Source: Xanthoparmelia taractica | Taxonomy: Eukaryota; Ascomycota; Lecanoromycetes; Lecanorales; Parmeliaceae | Direction: 5' to 3' | Assembly (NCBI GenBank): GCA_033085395.1 | Contig: MU853186.1 | Location: 62,001 to 126,000 of the forward strand | Length of the DNA stretch: 64,000 nt | Part shown: positions 10,927-21,789 of the stretch, piece by piece | Position numbering within the stretch: the stretch's first letter is position 1 | How the letters are laid out: every line of letters starts with the position of its first letter | Translations under genes and position numbers: made by a program | Notes under the pieces: generated by a model | Database searches by the model: none | What the model saw: the letters and a program-made list of their open reading frames with translations, nothing else | What the model was told of the DNA's origin: nothing

Positions 10927-11120
10927 CTATTGGAACTTCGACGATATGGAAAGTCCCTTTCGGCTTTGCGTTCTGGCTCTTTCAACTTTGGCTCTCTCGC
11001 GTCTTCCTCGCCGGTTTAAGAACAGATTGACTAGGTAATGAGCGCGCCAAGGACCCCACAAGAAGAGAGACAGACATACATAACGAAGAATTGCGCTACC
11101 GAGGAAGGCTATTGCGACCC
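10927..11120 (-). CDS. Candidate last exon of a small single-pass membrane protein
   Basis: On the minus strand a frame opening after an AG at 11121 reads a hydrophobic helix (AIAFLGSAILRYVCLSLFLW) followed by a basic tail (NRRGRRERAKVERART) and a TAG at 10927-10929. Helix plus positive tail is typical of a small fungal organelle membrane protein. I could not find a first exon in matching phase: the ATG frame ending near 11125 would need a 46-nt intron in the wrong phase. It may therefore be a real gene with an unresolved start, or chance. Confidence 0.33.
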
Positions 11121-12076
11121 CTTAGTAACACAGGGGATCTGATTACATCGCATATATTCCCAGACCGCCCAAAGACGTCGCCCGTTCTCCTCAAGCATGG
11201 AAGAGAGTGGACACAAACGTGCGTGCTGTGTACAAAATTTCCCGGACGGGGTCTGTAAGAACAAACGCAATGATCGAGTTCTACCAGCGGAAATCAAGAT
11301 CACACGACGTCCAGATTGCGAGGACAAGGATTCCAGGGAGGAGGGGGGAAAAAGTGGAGGGAGATATGTTGTAAGCCTGCTAACGCCGGGCTTCGTGGGA
11401 GGAAAATGGGTTCAGAAAATAGGATGATGTTCGGACGGGAGATCCGGATGTTATACCGAAGCGAAGATTGGGGATCTGCAGTGTAAGAATTTGGAAAGGA
11501 GGGCGTCTGGGTTGGATGAATGGTTTTTCTTATTTGTTTGGCCTGGGGGCAGCGGGGCTTGAGGAGGAAGGGAAAGGGGAGGCAGAATTGCGGACTGAGG
11601 AGGCGGAGGACGGTGCGAGAGATTGGGGTGAGGGATATGTTGGTTCGTTGGCGAGATGTGAGCGAGGAAGAGGTAGCTCGAAGTTCATAGAGAGGGTTCC
11701 TGTCATCGAACTAATTGCATCAGAGTAGTATCTTAGGTACATACATACATACATCCCATCGCTTCTATAGCTATGGGCGCTGAATTAAATTGCTTCAACG
11801 ATCAATTCGCCGAAAACAAGAAAAGTGCTCTAGATGAGGGATTTAGATCGGCCAAATGCCATGCCTTTACCCAAAGCAGGCAGGGGGCTTCGTAACCATC
11901 GACGCTGCGTTGAAATTTGTTAGTTCTACGTGTAATTCCTGTGAGGAATAGGGGGGCCCCATACCACAAAATACGTGTCGTAAAGTATCTCACCGAGTTA
12001 CCTCAGTGGTCACGCATTCCGAAATACAATTCGTCGTACCGCAGAGGCACATGTCTTCCCTGCTAATTTTTCGTTC
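11121..12076. other. Intergenic, no supported gene
   Basis: Contains short Ser/Pro or Gly/Glu low-complexity frames on both strands (around 11470-11750) and a short ACAT repeat at about 11737-11754. None has motif support. Confidence 0.45.
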
Positions 12077-13421
12077 TCACTCCAACCCATCATATTCCCC
12101 TTCGGTCGCGGCAGCAAGCGCATCTTCCTGCTTCCGATACGACAGCTTCCACAGCGCGAGACCGACGGCATAATGCCGTTCACTGACCGAAGCGTGGAAC
12201 CGTTCCACCTCCTCGAGGACCTTGGACGCATCATTTACAATCGTCTTTTCCTCCTCCTTGCCATCCGTGAAGCGATTCTTGAGCACGACGCGCGTCTCGA
12301 CGTTACCGTTCCACGACTTTTTCCGCTGCGCAGTCGTTAGTTGCGACATTATGGACGGGCGGATATTATCAATGGCGTCGTATGTGTGTTGTGCGTCTGG
12401 GTCGGCGTCGCCGTCCGGGCAGAGCTGGTCGATTTGCGGGTAGTAGAAGTGGTCGTAGGAGCCCTCGTACGTGGACCACGCGGGGGTTCTGAAATCCAGC
12501 CGATGGCATTCTTTGAACGCGACGGCCAAGTCGAGCTCGGAGAATATTTGGCCGTCGCCGGAGCCGTCGGCCTTGTAGACATCTGCCATCCACCCGTCGG
12601 CGCTGTCGTAGACGGCCGACTCCCATCCTAGCATTGCGCCGCTCGAGATGAGGGAAGAGATCCAGGGGACTCTCTTTTTGTAGCTGCTGGCCGGCTTGTT
12701 TTGGAGATCCTTGAGGCTGGCGATCAGAGCTTTGCCACTTGCAATGACGGTTTCCGAGTTCTTTTTCTGGAACGGAATTGCTTCTTCGTCAATCATTGCT
12801 ACGATGGCGGAATCTCTCCGGCGAACCGAGAGCTCACGGAATTTCTGCAGCAGGACAACATAGTCTTGGTTGCGCTGGAGTTCTTGGTTCACACGGGAGA
12901 TTTCTTCATGGACGCTCTCATTACGGATACGAGAGGCGGTTGCGGCTTCATTTTGCCTGCTGACTAAACTGATCATTTTCTTCCCAGACTCAAGAGCGAG
13001 AAGATCCTCGAATCGGTCCCTCCAGTTGAGATTTGGAATGTGTTGCTCCAGGTTGAGAGGTGAATATTGACTTCCAAGTATGTACCCTAAGGGCCACATG
13101 CGTGGGCTTGCATGGTAAGTAGCCAAATGAAGTGTGATGCCATCATTCCACGATAAGTTCTGTGTCCACCTGCATTTCTCATTCAGCATTGCGTCGGTGA
13201 AATTGAAACTCAGCGCTTGTGATGTTTTCATAAATATAAATTGAAAGCAGTTTCGATCTGCACCTCCACGCGTCTCATGTAATAGAAAAGGGCTCATGCA
13301 AAAGAAAAAGATATGAAAACATAACCTACTCATCTGCCCAGGACGCTGGGGCTCCGCATTTATCACAGTTGCCTTCAGGCGGAGTCCAGCTGGCAGGTTC
13401 AGAGCTTGAAGTGGAAGCCAT
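12077..13421 (-). CDS. Unrecognised 407-aa protein
   Basis: Modelled as exons 13330-13421 and 12077-13208. The only in-phase acceptor I found inside the second exon is CTGAG at 13209, with donor GTAGGT. The N terminus carries a lone CxxC (NCDKCGAPASW), perhaps half a zinc site. The body has a Glu/Arg/Gln-rich coiled-coil stretch (SRIRNESVHEEISRVNQEL), then a tryptophan- and acid-rich region (VPWISSLISSGAMLGWESA, DGSGDGQIFSEL), and a helical C terminus ending EGEYDGLE. No signal peptide or membrane helix. I do not recognise the family. The long uninterrupted frame with consistent composition makes it a confident gene with an unknown job. Confidence 0.72.
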
Positions 13422-14460
13422 TGTCAAGATCAGTGCAGAGGGTAGACTTAAGTCTACTCAGGTCTTAGGGTATACTGTCATGATAAAGTGCAAGATTGGG
13501 GTGTTGAGATGATCATTTTATCACTGCAAGAGATGGAGGAGCAAACACAAACCAGTTCAAGGCGGCTCAAACGGGAACCTGCCACAAGGCTCTTCCCGAC
13601 GCTATACTGTATCGAGGACTGACGTCGTTGAAATATCATCCTAGTGAGTCGAATTACCATCAACCTCAAGAGTACATAATATGATTGAAGTACCCAGTAG
13701 AGACCCCCAGTAATGGACCGGAACCACGATTTGCATGCGCTTTCAGTTATACAGGGCTTTTGCAGCTTGTTCCAGCTAGGTTCCTCCCAAGCAAGGCAAA
13801 CCCGGAGTACTGTATTGGAAATCTTGATTCTATTTTGCGCATTCAGCATTGTTCTCAAACCCAATATAGTAGATACATACTATACCAGATCCATCTTCCA
13901 CCAACCGAGAGAAGTAAAGCTGGTCAATGAGGCACATGCGATCCAGCAAGGTTGGTTCCAACCTCCAGGCTACGGGACGAACCGCAAGGTTGCACGACAA
14001 TGGCTTCATGAACTTCATCGCCGTCCCTCTACGCCTTCATACAGGTGCAGCCGGTCAGATCTTTACCTGCTTGAAGCTGACCAAGATCAATCATATGCTT
14101 CCAAACATTATCCTCAAACTTGGAGTCGTTGTCGCTGAGATGTCCGCGGGTTTCATGGTAGAAATATGCCATGACGGCGAGGGAGCTTGGCTCGGTATTG
14201 ATTGGAGATTGTGCAAAGCTCCCAGATTATTTGAGAATCTTGCGTTGCGGAATAGAACAATTCATATGAAACAGGTCCAAAAGGTAATAGATGAGCAAGT
14301 CGAAGAAACCGAGAGAGTCATGGATCATGCTGATGGCACTAGTTAGTTTCAAGGACCCTCGAGGACGTAATTGACTGGCTGGCATTGAAGGATTAGCAAA
14401 TCTGCTGTAAGTGCGGGAATCCATATAGAGACCGAGGGTTGAAGGTAGCCTATAGCCCAT
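13422..14460. other. Ambiguous interval between two minus-strand genes
   Basis: Two competing readings overlap here. On plus, 13927-14346 is a 139-codon frame with a charged C terminus (EQVEETERVMDHADG). On minus, about 14070-14250 reads protein-like segments (MAYFYHETRGHLSDND, NVWKHMIDLGQLQAG) without a clear start. Neither has a recognised motif, and at most one can be real. It directly follows the HET gene stop, so part may be its 3' UTR. Confidence 0.25.
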
Positions 14461-16245
14461 CTAAGCAATCGTGAATTCCTGAAGCTCAAACGTTCCTTTC
14501 TCAAGGAGACCCATCGCTTCCCCGTCCATGAACCCATGAACATAGCATTCGCCGATGAAGGACCAGTGGTCACCTACTGGGCGGAGAACGTAGAAAACGT
14601 GGCCTCCAAGCAGGACACAGATCTGATCACCCGGCCGAGTTTCCCCCGGAGCCAAGCACATGTAGCCGTTATTGGACAGGACGAAACTCCTACCAACTGT
14701 TGCAAAAAGCAGAGAGCCCCATTCAACCCGCCGCTGGGTCGATGTGAGTGGTTGTACGTAGTTCTTGACAGACCGCCAGCAATGCCAATCAATTCTATAG
14801 CCTCGCTCTCTCAGGGGCCCTTTCTTGGCAACATCGGCTACCACGGTATGGCTCAAAGCCTCGAGAATCGTCTCGCCGGTCGGTCTGTAAATATCTTGAG
14901 GGTTATCCGGCTCCCATTCCGTCAAGACGTGAATCGCATCTTGGTAGTGTGGAGGACGGGTGACCACAACATTGCCTACGCAGAATCCTTCAGTGACGAG
15001 CCTCGGTCTCTGAGGGATTGAAAGATCTATACGACGTTTCTGAGATGTTACATCAGCACTAGAGGATTACATCCTTTTCAAAAAGAGATTCGGACCGCCG
15101 AATCCTGATTTTTGCTTCAAGTGATAGGCTAAAGGATGCCTAACGATAGGATCATGCCAATTCGGGATCCACGTGGATAAGTCCGGGTCTCGTGCGGAAG
15201 GATTACAATAGCCCAGACATTCAAAAGAGCCCTGATGTAGTATGCAGTGTTCAGCCACTTTAAGGTAAACAGTTCGGAAATCGAGAGAGTAATTGTAGAC
15301 CCAATCCTCCGTTAAGGCTTCAGTGACTAAACCCAGCAATGCATATACTTTATCCCTTGGGTCTGTAGCTTTATAGTGTCGATGATTGGCAAGTGTCCTC
15401 AGGAGATCTGTTTGATGACTCCCATCTTCAATCAATCTTTGCAATTGATCCAAGTTGAAGAGCCCGCGCAAAGGAGTCGTGCTGAGAGGATTAGAGTTTG
15501 GGAAATAGTCCTTTAGATCCGGCCTTGTAGTTGCGTGAGAAAGAAATTTGGCCGCAGCAATGAAACTCCACCAATCGATTCTAGAGTACCCACACTGTAT
15601 AGTCTTCTTTTTGACGGGTGCTGCAGCCTCTTGAACCGTCCATACCCGTTCAAACCAATCCCGAGCAATCAGAAGCCTGAACGCTTCTACCGATGTGGAA
15701 TCGATTTTGCATCTGTCCAAAAGAATTGATAAATCAGCTAGACTCTTATGGCGAAAGTCAGACTCCGCATCCGTGAGGTTGAGCCCTTTATCTGACCAGT
15801 ATGCTGAGATGAAGGATGCTAGCGCGATGGCTGAAGCACTTCCATCTCTTTCGGGCCCCAGCCAGATCAATACCTCCTTTGATCGCCCATATATCTCCTG
15901 CATTTTCCGGACTTGGGCACTCTTCTCGGAAGAATCTAGCTGATTAATGCATATAGCGTCAATCCAAATCGTGAACGTCTCCGCACGTGAGCGCAAATGT
16001 TGCATGGCTTCATACAGCTTCTGCGTAACCCACTTTTCTTTCTGGTCTACGGATATCTTGTAGCATTCCGAGCGCTCGCCCCAAACGTAGGACAATGCAC
16101 AATATGGGGAAGCAACATCAAGATTTATCACCCTCATTTGGCACTGAATTGGCGTGGAATCATCTCTTGGTAGGATATCGACCACTCTGGCCGTGTTCAT
16201 CGATGGTTGTAGTTGTATATACTTAAATGGGTCTTGTGACACCAT
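14461..16245 (-). CDS. HET-domain (heterokaryon incompatibility) protein
   Basis: The N-terminal half holds the three HET-domain blocks in order: SPYCALSYVWG, then FTIWIDAICINQ with EKSAQVRKMQEIY and VLIWLGPE, then WFERVWTVQEAA. The C-terminal ~330 residues include KATDPRDKVYALLG, usual in this family, and end as FELQEFTIA. HET proteins trigger growth arrest or cell death when hyphae of unlike genotype fuse. The ATG at 16245 is the first in frame; the frame is open further upstream but has only non-ATG starts. One intron lies near 15008-15070. The best in-phase choice is donor GTAATC at 15070 with an acceptor at 15008 (about 573 aa), but two other splice choices are possible. Confidence 0.88.
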
Positions 16246-17995
16246 CTCAGCTAACTTAAGGGTCGTTAATGCATAGTATGTGCTGGAGATATCGAAGACA
16301 GTTGGGGCTGAAATCTGGCAAGGTACCCTCAGCGGCTCAGCCCTATAGGGCCAGCTGGTTTCTTCCTCCAATACCTTTCTCTGTCCACCGCAGCACTATT
16401 TAATTACCTCTATAACTAAAAATCTGGTATGGAGCCATTTACTGTATATACCTACGTTGGCTTTAGCTCGTGGATATCTCACATCCCTAAGGTTCCTGCG
16501 ATATGTGTCTCTCTTGTTATCCGGCCCGATGTTGGTTGAGGGTGGACCCTCCCATTCCGCCACTACCCACATCCAGTGACAATGCAGAACAATAGACAAT
16601 AGCAGTACCAGGAGGCTTTGAGATAGCGGCACTTCACTGTCGGCTGCGCTCTTTGCGGAAGGGTTTACGCGATTCAACGAGGTATCAAAGCTTGCAAGCG
16701 TCCTAAGAATTTCGAACCGTTCGTGTCCGAAATAACTCACCTCGTGAAACAGGACAAGGCCGTCAGGGGTGATGGACATCAGTGGTGATCGTATTCTAGC
16801 TAAGCTACCCGGCGGAGTTTTGCAAAGACCCTACATTTTTGAACAACGAAACCCTACCGGAGCAGCTTCTTCGTCATCCCGTCTCCTCCAGTCTAACCGT
16901 CTCTCATGTACAACATATATGAGGAGGAAACCCAACAACTTCGTACAAGATTTTACAGCGAGTCGAAGTTACTGCCACACCTAGCTTCAGGTGGCCCCAA
17001 AAGTCCGCGAGTCTTCGCGCGCTGCAGGATAATCCTCGACAAGTCCATTGTTCTTGAAGGAAAGTATGGGTTCATGTGGCTCGTTCAACCTAGTGACGTC
17101 GAAGTTGTGACGAGCGGATGGCCAGAAGGAAGAGTATGAAAAAGGGGCTATATCATGCGAGTTTTGACTGCTTGCTTGATGTACCCGAACATCGTAATGA
17201 TTTGCTTCCTTGCCCCTTCGAACCCATGGACTGGATGTTAATCATAAGGATTTCTTACTTCTCATATGTCTTTCAACCAAAACAATATAAAAGCACTTGC
17301 AAAAATTGATGAAAGATAAATAAATCAAGTCGAGTATGTCCGATTTAACTACTTAAAATTTGTCAATGCGTTCTTAGGATACCGACGCGACGACGAAGTC
17401 TTTGCCGATGAATATCCCACGAATCCATTAAAGAAAAGGCCTGGACAATGTGTGCCTCATCGGTCGATCCGTCCCATTAGTGCAACTATGGGAAGTAGCG
17501 AGATGAAATTGGTAACTCAACAAACCACAAGCGATTTTCAACCATTCCACAAAGACGTTCAATCGCAACCCTTTTTGTTCCAACCTTACTTGTCACATCA
17601 CAAAGGAGAAACAATTGCAGCCAAATGAACAAAGCAGGCTACCTTTATTGCGTCGATGTAAGGCACGGAAAAGGTAGACTCGAATATAGAGCATACACTA
17701 ACATTCGATAGTAAAAGGCTTTCTTATATCCTATATACCGAGAGAGGCGCGAGGACATTGAAACCTGGACACACTCTCCGTACTCATGCAAAGAATCTCC
17801 CAACCGAAACAATAGCTTCGCTACCCTTCAACCCACGGTGAGTCAAACAATGCCCTATTGTATTCATTTCCAACCTTCAGTATAACCCCGAAGCTCCATC
17901 CATCCACAATCCAAACCGACTTCTCTCTTTCCTTCGCAATCAACTCGCCGAAAACATCCAACCTTCAAACAAACCTCACAACCACAGCGCCGAAA
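16246..17995. other. Intergenic; one weak ORF
   Basis: A 126-codon minus frame (16396-16779) starts at an ATG and holds one hydrophobic stretch (SLLVLLLSIVLHCHWMW). It sits just upstream of the HET gene on the same strand but has no recognised motif (confidence about 0.2). The rest (16800-17995) has only short frames and is moderately A/T-rich. Nothing else seen. Confidence 0.4.
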
Positions 17996-18355
17996 ATGTA
18001 TCCCTCAACCTTCCCCTCCTGCGGCCACACCCGCAAACCCCCACCCGCAAACCCTCACCCCTCCCACTCTCCCCTCCAACCCCGCCCCAACAACACCCTA
18101 TCCATCCCACCCCTCTGCCCCCCCTGCCTCTCCCGCATCGAAACCAACGTCCTCCGCGACCGCGACCTCATCACCGCATACCTATCCTCGGACATCTCAT
18201 CCATAAACGACAGCTTATGGCAAGAGCGGAGGCATCCATTCAACTATATCGCGCTGATTTTCGAGCGCGCGAGGTTGCGCGAGGCGCTGAAGGGTGTCTG
18301 GGAGGAAATGGAGGAGGAGTTGAGGGAGTTGAGGGAGATGATGGGTGCGTTGTAG
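17996..18355 (+). CDS. Small cysteine-containing protein, function unknown
   Basis: 119 aa in a single exon. The frame is open further upstream (ATG at 17858), but the preceding residues are Thr/Ser-rich leader-like, so I prefer the ATG at 17996. It reads FPSCGHTRKPPP, a Pro/His-rich linker, then LCPPCLSRIE, and a helical charged C terminus (FERARLREALKGVWEEMEEELRELREMM). The CGH...CPPC spacing looks like a small zinc-binding knuckle. It recalls short ascomycete proteins of unknown role; no catalytic motif. Strong codon bias supports expression. Confidence 0.6.
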   Translation: MYPSTFPSCGHTRKPPPANPHPSHSPLQPRPNNTLSIPPLCPPCLSRIETNVLRDRDLITAYLSSDISSINDSLWQERRHPFNYIALIFERARLREALKGVWEEMEEELRELREMMGAL

Positions 18356-18578
18356 GGTGGGGATCGGGTTGGTGGGATTCATGTGGGATGAAGAGGGAGG
18401 GAGGGGGAAGGGGGGGAGGGGAGGGGATAGGTGTGGGATTTGGAGTTGGGGATGTTTGTGGGGTTGTGAGAGATGGGATGGGATGGGATGAGATGAGATA
18501 GGACGGACGGTATACTCTTTGTAAGTGTAGATGGAGAAAGGGTTCCTGATATGGGCTGCTGCCTCGGATCACTTCCAT

Positions 18579-18633
18579 ATACATACATATATAGATACAT
18601 ATATAGATACATATATAGATACATATATAGATA
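18579..18633 (+). repeat. 12-bp tandem repeat, unit ATAGATACATAT
   Basis: About four near-identical copies of a 12-bp A/T-rich unit follow one another, preceded by shorter ACAT units. No coding frame depends on it. Confidence 0.9.
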
Positions 18634-18924
18634 ACAGTAATACTGTCTTCGACCACCCCAGGGATACGGAGAGCGATCACATCACTTCACATCACATCAC
18701 ATCACGTCCACCCATTCCACACACACATCGCCCACTACATCCAAACTTCCCAGCTCTTTTCAGACCACAGCCGACCTCCCACCGCCACTCCTCACCCCTA
18801 AATCCCCACTCCCAATCGTACGCTACACTTTCCTCTTCCCTTTCCCCCTCCCTTTTTCTCTCTCTTTCTCTCTCTCCCTCCCTTTCTCTCTCTTTCTCTT
18901 TCTCTTTCTTTCACAGCAGAGCAC

Positions 18925-19107
18925 NNNNNNNNNNNNNNNNNNNNNNNNNNNNNNNNNNNNNNNNNNNNNNNNNNNNNNNNNNNNNNNNNNNNNNNNNNNN
19001 NNNNNNNNNNNNNNNNNNNNNNNNATCCACACATCCACACATCCACACATCCACACATCCACACATCCACACATCCACACATCCACACATCCACACATCC
19101 ACACATC
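18925..19107 (+). repeat. 100-N gap flanked by an (ATCCACAC)n array
   Basis: N run at 18925-19024, then about ten tandem copies of the 8-bp unit ATCCACAC to 19105, continuing as ATCC repeats to about 19122. Before the gap is a CTTT/CTCT tract. The array length is unknown because of the gap. Confidence 0.95.
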
Positions 19108-20139
19108 CATCCATCCATCCATCTCACCCGCCGCCACATTTACATCTCCGCACACGAAGCCGCCGCCGCTTACGTGAGATTCCCAATAGAAACATCAGCC
19201 GCAGCAAAGGCCAGAGCCGAGCCGAGAGAAGCGGTACGAGTACGCCGACGCAGACACTTTCTTCGATGGCTGCTGCTGCTGCTGCTGATAGATAGATTGG
19301 ACAATGATGATGATGATGATGATGATGATAATGTAGCCATGGGTAATTGAATGAAATCGCCGCTGTTCGCATTGAGATGTTAATTATCTATCCATCGGTT
19401 CCGAGAAAGAAAAGGGAAAAGGAAGAGGAAGAGGGAGTGAGAGAGATAGGTAAGGTAGGGTAGTGGTGGCTGATTTGATTGATTGATTGATTGATTGATA
19501 TGCAAGGTATGGTAAGGTACCTTGGTCGGAATCGATGGAGCCAAGGTAGGCCGTTGTTGAGACGGGGCAGGGCAGGACAGGACCGGGATTATGGGGTTGG
19601 TGAGGAAAGATTGTGTAGTAAGGTAGCTATGCTTGATTTGTTTGTTGGTTGATTTGGTTCGATTTGGTTGGGTTGGGGGCATGGTTGTCAGACGCAGGTG
19701 AAGATGATGATGATGGCGGAGTTCTGGAATGGAAAAAAGCGCGCATAGTCCGTTCAGGAACCGAGACGGACTAGGGTCATTGATGATGCTTTCTCGGGTT
19801 GAAAGGAGCTCCCGACGGTTTTGTGGAAGGGTTGATTGGGGTTTTGTGACGTGAGTGAGTGAGTGGGGGAGAAAGTAAGTCTGGAGTATATATATATGCT
19901 TTTACCTTTTCGCTCTCTCTCTGCTTCTCAAGATTCAATTCAATGACCTTGGAAGATGAATTTCAAGAGATGTTGACTAGGCTTTATGAAAGAAGGGCAG
20001 AAGGTGCGTATGTTAATACACCATGTCATGGGAGAGGAAATATTAATTTCGAAAGAGGCTGGAGGATGGGAACAGGGTTGGCAATCTTATGCAAGAGCTT
20101 CCTTTTGAGATGTTTAAAGACTTTGATTTGATCAATCAG

Positions 20140-21789
20140 TCAGTCAAGAGCGCCCCGAAGCTCTCCCGCAAGCATCCCACTTATCTCCGTGACATCACCC
20201 AACATTTCCAATGACATGACCGCATCTTCCAGTTCATCCCTCCTTCTATCGTCAATGATGCCATCGGTAATCATCCTCCACTTCTCCTTGATCTTGTCTT
20301 CGCTAATAAGACTTTCAGTAGCGTTCGAGAGCGGCATTTCGTGCACCAATTCTTCGCCATCGGCAAACGCCACGGAAACTCTCGTGTACCAAGCGCTCTT
20401 TTCGTCAAAGTCTTTATTCCAAACGCAGTCGATCTTCCGGATCAAGTCCCAAGTATCATCGCGCTCAAGGTTTGCATCAGTGAACTGCTTGAGCAGGACT
20501 TTTCGATCGAGCAGCTGTACGGCGGTGATGTAACGCGTACTCATTTGAGCGCCAGTGGTTGTGATGGGTCGGTCGATATGCTGACCCCCGTGTGCGTGAG
20601 GGGCCTTGGATTGCTCGATCACAATTTTGCTTATGGATCCGACGTCTGCGAACCTCTCGGGGTACTTTGCTTGAAGCGCGGCAATACAGTCCACAGGAGC
20701 ATGCGTTGCGACCATCGAGTTATGTTGCTTGACTCTCATCCCTTCAATACCTCTCCAGTCCCGTCCCAAGCAATCGACGAGCTCGCTCTCGATGTACGGG
20801 GAGTCGTGTTTTGAGCCTTGACCAAATGTAGCGAGAAAGCCGCCGTATGGTCTCTCGAAAACTTGATCAATGCCTGTATAGTTCTGTCTGGACGTCAAAG
20901 CAGCAAAGAGTCCATTGCGGGCGGCGAAGCCGTGTTGCATGCGCTTCGCCATACTTTCATACTGTGCAGACATCAGACCGCAGGCTTGGGTGCACGCTGT
21001 GCCAAGGGAATCTTCGATCTGTCCCGGGGAGAGATGGAGGAGTTTTGAGACCGCCGCTGCTGCGGCTGGAGGGCCGAAGACGGCGCCCTGGTTAACCAAT
21101 TCAGCAATTTGTTGGCGAAAGCGAAATGTCCAGTAGGAAGACCTACACTATGCCATCCACGGCTCAGCATCTCATGACCGTGGAGAGCACGGCCGATCCG
21201 GGAGCCCAGCTCGAAGCCTGCGATAGTGGAGGTGAGAAATCTAGCACCATCGATCTTTGTTACCGCGTCCGACCTCTGAGCGTATTCCGCTGCAGCAAAC
21301 AGAGCTGGCAGTACAATTGAGTTTGCATGCCATGGTGCATCAACGTGGACATCATCGAGTTCGAATCCTTGAATGAGGGACCCATTCAACAGGGCTGCAT
21401 TGAGCGGACTTGTGCGCTGGCTGTCTTAAGTTCACGGTACCAGCAAACCGGGTAGATAGAGAAGTAAAGGTTGCTCGTACCTTGTCCCAGCCAAAGACAG
21501 TGCACTTGCCAGGCCCCTCAATGTCCAGTACAGCCTGCACAGCTACTTTTGACCAAGGCAGCTTAGCACCTACGATAGCACAAGCGATGCCATCGAGAAC
21601 CAAATACTTGACTTTTGTCCGGACGTCTGAGGGAATATCAGAGAGCTGGATGGAATCTAGCCAGTTGCAGACCTGTCCGGTAATGCCATTTGGAGCACTA
21701 CATGGAGCTCGCGAGGATTGGAATCTGACGTTGTACAAAGGTGCTGGAGCGAATTTGCCAATTCTTGAAGCGGGCAAAACGCGAGACAT
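20140..21789 (-). CDS. MmgE/PrpD-family enzyme (2-methylcitrate dehydratase / cis-aconitate decarboxylase superfamily)
   Basis: Exons 21481-21789, 21147-21416 and 20140-21087 join in phase 0 to 508 aa. The N terminus (MSRVLPASRIGKFAPAPLYNVRFQSS) is Arg/Ser-rich without acids, a plausible mitochondrial targeting peptide. The MmgE/PrpD fold is marked by LVLDGIACAIVGA, LNAALLNGSLIQGFELDDVH, the GWHSGAVFGPPAAAAAVSKL block and CTQACGLMSAQYESM. The family includes propionate-pathway 2-methylcitrate dehydratase and cis-aconitate decarboxylase (itaconate formation). Active-site residues cannot be assigned with confidence from memory, so I stop at family level. Start chosen at 21789, the first ATG in frame. 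No methylcitrate synthase or itaconate transporter is in the window. Confidence 0.88.

Larger units (their letters stand above)
18356..20139. other. Repeat-rich intergenic region
   Basis: Contains G-rich and C/T-rich tracts, a 12-bp tandem array, a second assembly gap, an 8-bp tandem array, GCT and GAT trinucleotide runs (about 19267-19330), a GATT run (about 19477-19499) and no frame with protein-like composition. Short frames such as 19859-20131 have no motif. The density of simple repeats is the highest in the window. Confidence 0.6.

Noticed and set aside
14536..15021. Plus frame of 161 codons opposite the HET gene
   Set aside because: Shadow of the second HET exon.
18531..19295. Plus frame of 254 codons crossing the second N run
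   Set aside because: Built of simple repeats (ATCCACAC, CTCT) and gap residues.
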